Assembly: GCF_022965805.1 (NCBI RefSeq)
Contig: NC_133114.1
Location: forward strand, 4,732,261-4,796,260
Source: Primulina eburnea
Taxonomy: Eukaryota; Streptophyta; Magnoliopsida; Lamiales; Gesneriaceae
Length of the DNA stretch: 64,000 nt
Direction: 5' to 3'
The notes under the pieces are model-generated. The model saw only the letters and a program-made list of their open reading frames with translations, made no database searches and was not told the DNA's origin. Position 1 is the first letter of the stretch; every line of letters begins with the position of its first letter. A program made the translations under genes and the position numbers. This document shows positions 57,166 to 64,000 of the stretch, piece by piece.

Positions 57166-58435
57166 CAGGGGCGTAGCCAAGATTTTAAAAAAAGTGGGCT
57201 GAACGTTGAAAATATAAATATTGTTTAATGTATTTTTAATTTTTTTGTTATATTTTGTAAACTATGAACTAGATAAATTATAAAAATTATCTTAAGAATT
57301 TAATATATCAAAATACAACGATAAATATCATTTATAATAATGAAATTTTAAAAATAATCCATAGTAAAGTAAGTAAAAAAATTGAATATACACATGACAT
57401 TATTCTTTCGAATAATTTTGTTATACAATTTTGTACTCTAATAATTATCACTTAATTTTATAATTATTTAGTATTTATATATTTTTAGTTTATTCAATAT
57501 ATTTATGTAAATACATATTTATAATCAGAATATAAAGGCATAGTTTGGTACATGAGATAAGGGATGGATTGATAAATAATCCTCCTTATCCGATGTTTGG
57601 TATCTTTTTAAAAACCCATGATCCCTTGATAAATAATTTTTTAGAAGGATAAAATATCTCTTCTATTATGTGTGATAATTTTAATTTAAGGATAAAATAC
57701 ACTACAAATGACTTAATTACCCTCAATTTATAAATGATTTTATAAATCTATGCTAGTAGATAAAAATTAAAATCAAATAAATATTTTTATATATTATATA
57801 TTATGATAATTATATAAATGAATTCGAGATAATTATATAAATAATTTTTATAAATCTCAATAAAATTATTAGTATCACCTGATTAACCTTAAAGATTGAT
57901 ATTTGACTTGACTCATAAAATCAAGAGTTAATTATCATATTATATAATATATAAAATTAGGTAAAAATAAATAAATCATGCAAGCACTATCGGCGTATAA
58001 ACAGATAAAAAATATGAACTCAAGAAACAACTTTGAAATTATAAAATTTTATTGTGATAAGGTTAATTTTGTCATTACAATCTAATATATAAATGTAACC
58101 ACTCTTATCAAAATCATACCAAACATTAAATATAATATCCTACATCTTATTTATCCTTAACTTATCCTTATATTATATATCACATGTTTATCCTATCAAT
58201 GTGTACCAAACTATGCCAAAGTGTAGAATTAGAATGAGTAAATATATAAATTAAGATAACCATATAGATACAGAATACACTCAAATACTAGATTATTTAA
58301 AACTCATAGAAATTCATACATAAAAATTTTGCTCAATGACTAAAATTTCTAAGATACATAACTATATATACACATTAATCTCGAGACTAGGCTGAGATAG
58401 AGCTCACCCTAGCCTCTAGTGAAGCTATGCCCCTG
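57166..58435. mobile_element. hAT-like element without coding sequence, 1.27 kb
   Basis: Ends CAGGGGCGTAGCCAAG and (reverse complement) CAGGGGCATAGCTTCA, a hAT-like terminus. The ends are related to, but not the same as, those of the element at 53,220-53,496. No transposase. A second element (57,537-58,217) sits inside. The 8-bp flanks do not match. Confidence 0.65.
57537..58217. repeat. MITE nested inside the hAT-like element
   Basis: Ends GGCATAGTTTGGTACATGAG and (reverse complement) GGCATAGTTTGGTACACATT: 16 perfect bases of terminal inverted repeat, flanked by AAA on both sides, which fits a 3-bp duplication of the PIF/Harbinger (Tourist) type. Subterminal words TTATCC/GGATAA recur in inverted orientation. 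Non-coding. Confidence 0.75.
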
Positions 58436-58902
58436 GGCTTAAAGATAGTTCATAAGATGCATGTCATTGGCAGTAGTTATTGTTACGCGAAGCAATTGCA
58501 TGTTTTAATTATTCCATACTTGTGTATATTGTAAATGGTAAATTCTGTTTTTGAGCGGTTATTTTTGGTTGTTAGAGACTGATGATTTCGTGTTTAAGTT
58601 ATAATTGATGATTTCGTGGTTGAGATTTATGTTTAAAGTGTTTATCTAATGCATGTGGAATTAGTTGAAGCAATATTGTACGTATGCGTGTTTGGTGAGG
58701 ATTTTTTGGATGGAATGTAAATCGAATCAAAGCTTCTTAGATCTAAATTTTATTGAATTGAGTGCTGATCTTTTGTTTTTTGTCTCTTTTGACCAGGGAT
58801 TGAATAAAAACAAAGTAAATGGTTGCTTTTAAATTCTTTATTTCTTCTGTTCTTCTCCGTTGTCTATAGGATAAATTTTAATCCACCTTTTTTCCTTTTA
58901 GG
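58436..58902. other. Gene-free DNA
   Basis: T-rich stretches that could be intron or promoter sequence of the kinase fragment further right, but no exon is identifiable. Confidence 0.35.
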
Positions 58903-59395
58903 CTACGTTTGGTTGGAAGGATATGATAAACTAATGATTAGTATGTAAATGATAAAGAAAATGATTGTGGTAGGATTGTAATATATGATGTAAAATAATA
59001 TTATGTTTGGTAAGATTTTTAAGTGTAGGATAATTTTGAATTTTTTGATGAAAAGACAAAATTATCCTTCTCCTTCACGGCGGCGGCCGGTGGCCGGACG
59101 GCCCGAAATGGTCGGCCGGAAACAGCTGACGAGGGCGGCGGCCGGAGACGGCCGGTGCCGGAAATGTCCGGCGCCGGCGCTTGGCCGGCGGTCCGTCGGC
59201 GGTTGGCCGGTCGGTGGCGGGAATTGGTGGTGAGTTTGAATATAAGAGAAGAGTAAAATTAGAAAAATAAGAGGTATTAAGAGTTGGATAAATAATCCTA
59301 GGGGGCGAGTAGGTATTATTTTAACCTACCTAATATAACCTAATCATAGACAGGATAAAAAAAATAATCCCGCCTAATCACGCATACCAAATTAC
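58903..59395. repeat. MITE-like element with GC-rich core
   Basis: The left end GGCTACGTTTGGTTGGAAGGAT and the right end (ATACCAAATTACTG) resemble a TTTGGT-type MITE pair, though the inverted repeat is imperfect. Bases 59,078-59,222 are almost entirely GC (GGCCGG and CGGCGG words), unlike the AT-rich surroundings. The open frame over this core is low-complexity. Confidence 0.5.
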
Positions 59396-60115
59396 TGTAT
59401 GTGCTGTTGTAATATTACTCTGTTACTTTAGCGCTACTTTATTAACTTTATCCTTTTGCATATATTACTCTTTTAAAGTCTAACATCTTCTCATTTATCA
59501 CATCCCCTTTTTGGGGGTAAAATTTGGTATTATTGAGTAAGATTTTTTGGTTGAAATTGGCTTTTGTCGCTCCAGAAATGATATTGACTGTTTTACAGAA
59601 TTTCGTAATGAAAGCATTCTATCACTGAAATGTTAGACCGCGACCCGTTTGCTATCGCAAGTCTCTGGTGGGGAATGACGGCATGTGACTAAGTTACTTC
59701 CATTTTAGTGCAAGTCATCATTTGCTCTTCACCTTTTGTCCCCCGAATGCACTTTGATTCAATAGAAGGTTTTGCCAATGATAATGTGGTATTCATGTGG
59801 CACTGAGGACATGTATTTGAAGTATTTGAACAGTTAGAACAAAATTCATTACAATTAAATTTGGTATAGAACAGTTAAGTATAAAATAAAATATGAAGTA
59901 ACCGCTGATCCGCCATTATGTCTTTCAACAGAAAAGTCCTCATGATGTGGATAAATTAGCTGAATTATCATGGAAGACACGAGAGAATGAAAGTTATCCA
60001 TGATTCTTATTTTTTAAAAGAGATTGGCAAGTGAACTCTAGAAAATGATACCTAATGTATTTATTGTACTGAGCGTAGTATCGACTTTTGTGGTGTCTGA
60101 TCTGATTGTCAACAG
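59396..60115. other. DNA upstream of the kinase fragment
   Basis: The earlier kinase exons (glycine-rich loop, VAVK lysine) were looked for in all frames and not found. Probably intron or unrelated sequence. Confidence 0.4.
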
Positions 60116-60805
60116 GGGCCAGGCAGAGAGGAGTTTAAGGTGGAAGTTGAAGTCATAGGCAAAGTAAGACACGAGAGTCTAGTAGGTTTGATAGGTTACT
60201 GTGCAGAAGGTGCTCAAAGGTACCCGACTAGCCCTCGGTTCAATGCACAGATATAACATGCCTGCTTGAAATCTCACTACAATGTCTTTTTCTCACTTCA
60301 GGTTCCTTGTCTATGAGTACATCGACAATGGCAATCTGGATCAGTGGTTACATGGTGATGTCGGTCCAATTAGCCCTTTAGGTTGGGACATCAGGATGAA
60401 AATTGCTATTGGGACGGCAAGAGGGGTGAGACATCATACTTCTTGTTGCATGTATTCCTTGTGTATAACCGAATGCTGTTTCTGTTTCCTATTTTAGTGT
60501 ATAATTAATCGGTGCATTTTATTGAAACGAATATAGAAAGTTGCTTTGTACCCTTCACAACATTTGAAAGTTAAGCTAAATTATGCGGAGAGAGTCCACC
60601 ATAGGCAAATACTAGCCATCACAAAATTTATCCAAGTCCACAGCCGTTTTATTTGTGCTTTTTACCACTATTATTACCTTCTTATTTCTACTGATACATG
60701 GATTTGCAAATGCTATCACAGATTGGCATACTTACATGAAGGTTTGGAACCCAAAGTTGTTCATCGTGATGTGAAATCCAGCAACATCCTCTTGGACAAG
60801 AAATG
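60116..60805 (+). pseudogene. Receptor-like cytoplasmic kinase fragment, interrupted
   Basis: Resembles the plant Ser/Thr kinase family typified by At1g01540. Exon 60,116-60,219 reads [20 protein letters not shown] to GYCAEGAQR (subdomains III-IV). Intron 60,220-60,301 is GT-AG. Exon 60,302-60,425 reads FLVYEYIDNGNLDQWLHGD to MKIAIGTARG (subdomains V-VI). The next exon begins near 60,722 with [20 protein letters not shown], including the catalytic HRDVK, and stops after NILLDKK, where a Copia LTR begins. An extra base at the third acceptor (ACAG-A-TTGGCA) throws the frame, and the start of the first exon also looks one base off. The DFG loop, C-lobe and N-lobe are absent. Broken by frame errors and by the insertion. 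Confidence 0.85.
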
Positions 60806-61048
60806 TGTTGGAATAAATGCTTAGGACTGCTGAACAAGTCCAAGTTTGATTGAGTCAAGATTGTTCCTCATTCTTAGGAATTGGTTGGGGTGTGCTGTTG
60901 ATTTTTTCATGGCCTTTTTTAGGATTAGTTTGTTAGTGATTTGTTATTTAAATTGTGATGCATTTCAACGTAAAAGTATTCTGTTTTCCCTTCAATAAAC
61001 AACAGCTCATCTTAGTAATCTCTCTTCTTTCTTATTTAATTACCAACA
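60806..61048 (+). repeat. Copia-2 5' LTR (243 bp)
   Basis: TGTTGGAATAAATGC...TTACCAACA, TG...CA ends, directly followed by a primer-binding site. The five bases before it are AAATG. The partner LTR is not in the window. Confidence 0.85.
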
Positions 61049-61051
61049 ATC

Positions 61052-61064
61052 TGGTATCAGAGCT
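61052..61064 (+). promoter_or_regulatory. Copia-2 primer-binding site
   Basis: TGGTATCAGAGCT, three bases after the LTR; complementary to initiator tRNA-Met except the last base. Confidence 0.85.
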
Positions 61065-61101
61065 ATCTTCTTAAGGGACCTGTGTGTGAGTTTGAGCAAT
61101 T

Positions 61102-61940
61102 ATGGAGACCAAAGCTAGCTTTTCTTCAGTTGCTCCACCAGTGTTTGATGGAGATAACTACCACACCTGGGCAGTGCGCATGGAGACATACCTGGAAGCT
61201 TTGGATCTCTGGGAAGCAGTGGAAGAAGACTATGACATTTCTCTTCTCCCTGACAATCCCACTATGGCACAAATTAAAGCACATAAGGAGAAGAAGACAA
61301 AGAAGTCCAAGGCAAAAGCCTGCTTGTTTGCTACAGTTTCCTCCATGATCTTCACTCGTATCATGTCATTAAAAACGGTAAAGGAGATCTGGGATTATCT
61401 CAAAACTGAGTATAAAGGAGATGAAAGAATTCGAGGGATGCAGGTACTGAACCTAGTTCGTGACTTTGAGCTGAAAAAGATGAAGGAGACAGAAACCATA
61501 AAGGAGTATTCTGACAGACTACTCAACATAGCAAATCGCGTCAAGTTATTGGGCTCTTCTCTGGAAGATTCAAGAATTGTTGAGAAAATCCTTATAACAA
61601 TGCCTGAAAGATTTGAGGCTACCATCACTACCTTAGAAAACACGAAGGATCTGTCAAATATTGCTCTGGTAGAACTCCTAAGTGCTTTGCAAGCACAAGA
61701 GCAGAGGCGTGTAATGAGGCAAGAAGGAGCTGTCGAAGGAGCTCTACCAGTCAAGCATCAAGATGATGAAAAGAATAGGAGGCCTATAAGTGGACAAAGC
61801 TTTGCACCTGGGAACAGAGGCATAACTGGAAATAGAAGATTAGTGGCAAAGAAAGATTACCCTCCATGTCAACATTGTGGCAAGAAAGGTCACCCTCCTT
61901 TCAAGTGCTGGAGAAGACCAGATGCAAAGTGCACCAAGTG
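61102..61940 (+). pseudogene. Copia-2 gag, cut at the zinc knuckle
   Basis: ATG at 61,102 opens METKASFSSVAPPVFDGDNY and HTWAVRMETYLEALDLWEAV, a typical plant Copia gag start. The helical core (KTVKEIWDYLKTEYKGDERI, IANRVKLLGSSLEDSRIVEK, LITMPERFEATITTLE) is open throughout. The first knuckle reads CQHCGKKGHPPFKC, followed by WRRPDAKCTK, where the second Cys pair is expected. From 61,941 the sequence is Gypsy gag in another frame. The short LTR and the paired knuckle with GHPPFKCWRRPDAKC fit the Ale lineage. The rest of pol is missing. This gag is otherwise undamaged, so the element may be young. Confidence 0.85.
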
Positions 61941-62700
61941 GGGGGAGACATCCCACAGAGCAATGCCAGGGAGTGACTGGTAGTTGCCATATTTGTAGAC
62001 AGCCGGGACACTTTGCTAGAGTCTGTCCCCAGAAAGGTTTTCGAAGATCTTAAAGCACAGAGTCATTGGTGGTAATGACTAAAGAACAGACCCAGAATTC
62101 GCAACAGGTACTATTTCTTTTATGATTATATGCATAGGTATTGATATGTACTAATGCATTATTTATGAGTATCTGTGATTGAGTAGCATGGGGATATGCT
62201 ATATCTGTTGGATCTGTGTATACTGTCGTATTGATTCCTAGGTTGTTGAGGAATATGTTGATATCAGAAATTTCTGTGATATATGATATACTACGGTTAG
62301 ATAAGAATGAGATTGAACTAGATTGTGAGGTACTTGTGTTATATGATTCTGATTGCATTATTGACATGTATATGCTAAACAAGTACAGAAATATCGTAGA
62401 ATGTGTGCCAGAAACGGTAAGATTCAGACCAGATCTGGCTGATAAACGGAGATTTTCCGGTAAGGATTCTAGATCCAGAATTCCTTAGATCGTTATACCG
62501 TTTATAACTCGATTATTACAGAGAGGAACAGACGGCATCCTTATGTATTCAATAGATCCATTGAAATCGAGTCTACCAGTAACAGAGTTGCTAGTAATAT
62601 AATAGTTAACTGGTGTTTGCCTAAATAAGATTTCAGATGTGTTTGATATCAGCAAGAATTGGCAGATTCATGTATGGGCTGAAGAATCCAGTTGACTGAG
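61941..62700 (+). pseudogene. Degenerate Gypsy-3 gag end and protease remnant
   Basis: Begins GGRHPTEQCQG, then the knuckle CHICRQPGHFARVC, both Gypsy-type and one frame away from Copia-2 gag. A stop follows, then MTKEQTQNSQQ (usual form MTREQAQ). About 62,120-62,500 is a decayed protease region: VLICTNALFMS may be the eroded active-site block. Clearer are NMLISEISVIYDI, DSDCIIDMYMLNKYR and VRFRPDLADKRRFSGKDSR, matching the conserved 'DFDCIIGMD-LxKYxAxVDC' and 'RFRPE' blocks of plant Gypsy elements. GTDGILMYSIDPLKSSLPV follows. Many stops. No RT was recognised. Confidence 0.75.
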
Positions 62701-64000
62701 TATTTCTCTTGAAGACCTTTCCGTTCTGTTTCTAAATTGATAGATTTTATGTTCAGAGGTATTCTGAAAATTATGCTTGGTATATCTATGATTTATTGAT
62801 ATATTGCAGCATTTGATTGATTATATTGAATATTCGAAGACTGTGTTAAATATTCAGAGAACTATGATCATTGTATACAGAAATGGGTCAGGTATGAATC
62901 CAGTGTGCAGTTATGGATACATTGTTTATTCAGAATATGCAGTATCTGAAGATCGGTTGATTTAGACAGTTAAGACAGAAAGATCAGGAATTCCAGAAAT
63001 GTCAGAAATTATTATCTGCAGATTATCTTTTTCTGATTATTTTATTCTCTCATTGTTTATATCTGTTGAGTATTGCTATTGTTCTACATCAGTATTTGTG
63101 CGATATCTTATATTGTTGGGAGCATATGTTATTTGCAGATAAGATATAGCAGTTGATATGGGCAGTATGAGGATTGGTCAGATAGCCAGAATTTACAGTT
63201 GCTTGATTTTGTTATTTTATAAGTTTTCTTAAACTCACTAGATCTGTGTAGGTTCTTTCTGATCTGCATCTGTGTAATATTCCTGTTATTGTGAATCAGT
63301 GTTGATACAGTTTATTGTAACCAGTTGAGTGTACATCAGTTCAGGAATCAGAGGGTTCAGAATTGTATTTTGCTAATCAGAACAGAACATCAATCAGAAT
63401 TAACAGATCTGTGATTTTGTGTTGGATGGGACTGATTATTTTATGATATCAAAATGTTTCAGAATTGTTTACAGATTTTGATATTGATAGTCAGAGCCGA
63501 ATACCAGGTAGGTATTTATTTCTTAATTTATGATTATTCACTGATTTGTTTATACAGGATAGTTCGAATCTGAATTCACAGATAACGTCAGAACCGAACA
63601 GTTATGGATTCAGTTTTCATTCAGATAGTTGAAGAATGTATGTTATTCGAACAGACAGTTGTGATATAAACAGATTAGATCAGTTGTAACAGAATTTGTA
63701 CAGAAATATTGGCAGAAAGTGTACTGATAAGTCTGAATTGCTAACAGAAGAAGCCAGAAAGATAGAAATCAGAAACTTATTACAGAATTTGTATATTTCT
63801 GAATAGAAATGGGAATACATTTCTATGGCTTTCGTAATGAAATTACCGCCATTTTCTTTAGATTATGATATGATATGATTATGATTGACAGATTATTCAA
63901 TCTATATCTATCAGTTTGTACCAGATTACGTACAAACAGAACCAGATGGCATAGATCAATGTCAAAGAAATAGTCAGATTGACGAGAATGCAAGAATTAG
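62701..64000. other. AT-rich tail, probably decayed Gypsy-3 sequence
   Basis: No domain recognised. The text is full of CAGAATT/TCAGAA-type words and has no open frame of note. It may be RT-RNase H region too mutated to read, or unrelated spacer. Confidence 0.35.

Noticed and set aside
59003..59233. 76-codon frame over the GC island
   Set aside because: Repeat-derived Arg/Gly/Pro sequence with no homology visible.

Overview
This is nuclear DNA of a flowering plant, most likely a eudicot. It is AT-rich, has GT-AG introns, and holds plant LTR retrotransposons, an endogenous caulimovirid, MITEs, and fragments of plant housekeeping genes. A short repeat whose ends read like GTGAGACGGTCTCAC occurs several times; I associate it with Lamiales, but that placement is a guess. 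No intact single-copy host gene was found. What remains of host genes is broken: a glycine-rich RNA-binding protein pseudogene (19.1-19.8 kb), the last exons of the mitochondrial complex I 23 kDa subunit (31.3-31.7 kb), and part of a receptor-like cytoplasmic kinase cut by a retrotransposon (60.1-60.8 kb).

Layout. 1-7.9 kb: gene-poor DNA with a badly decayed Copia element (minus strand, 2.4-4.6 kb), a tandem TRIM element LTR-int-LTR-int-LTR with a perfect target-site duplication (4,853-5,415), and MITEs. 7.9-18.5 kb: a caulimovirid insertion made of a near genome-length minus-strand copy joined head to head to a partial plus-strand copy. This gives an inverted repeat with arms of about 3.1 kb and a spacer of about 313 bp. 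20.8-31.1 kb: a complete Copia element (LTRs about 2.27 kb, TSD CAGGG) with several coding lesions. 33.7-44.2 kb: a complete Gypsy element on the minus strand (LTRs about 2.77 kb, TSD GGCAT) with an apparent spliceosomal intron between gag and protease. 44.4-52.3 kb: a second Gypsy element on the minus strand (TSD CCTAT), with a truncated 5' LTR and an extra coiled-coil ORF ahead of gag. 52.3-60 kb: gene-free DNA with TIR elements, MITEs (one nested), a near-perfect 61-bp foldback, and a GC-rich island. 60.1-64 kb: the kinase fragment, a Copia element inserted in its exon, and a decayed Gypsy element joined to that Copia gag at the zinc knuckle.

The most notable object is the inverted caulimovirid dimer. 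If transcribed, it would fold into a kilobase-scale dsRNA, so it is a candidate small-RNA source. All lesions, splice sites and repeat boundaries were read by eye. No alignment or database search was run, and family names rest on recognisable motifs.
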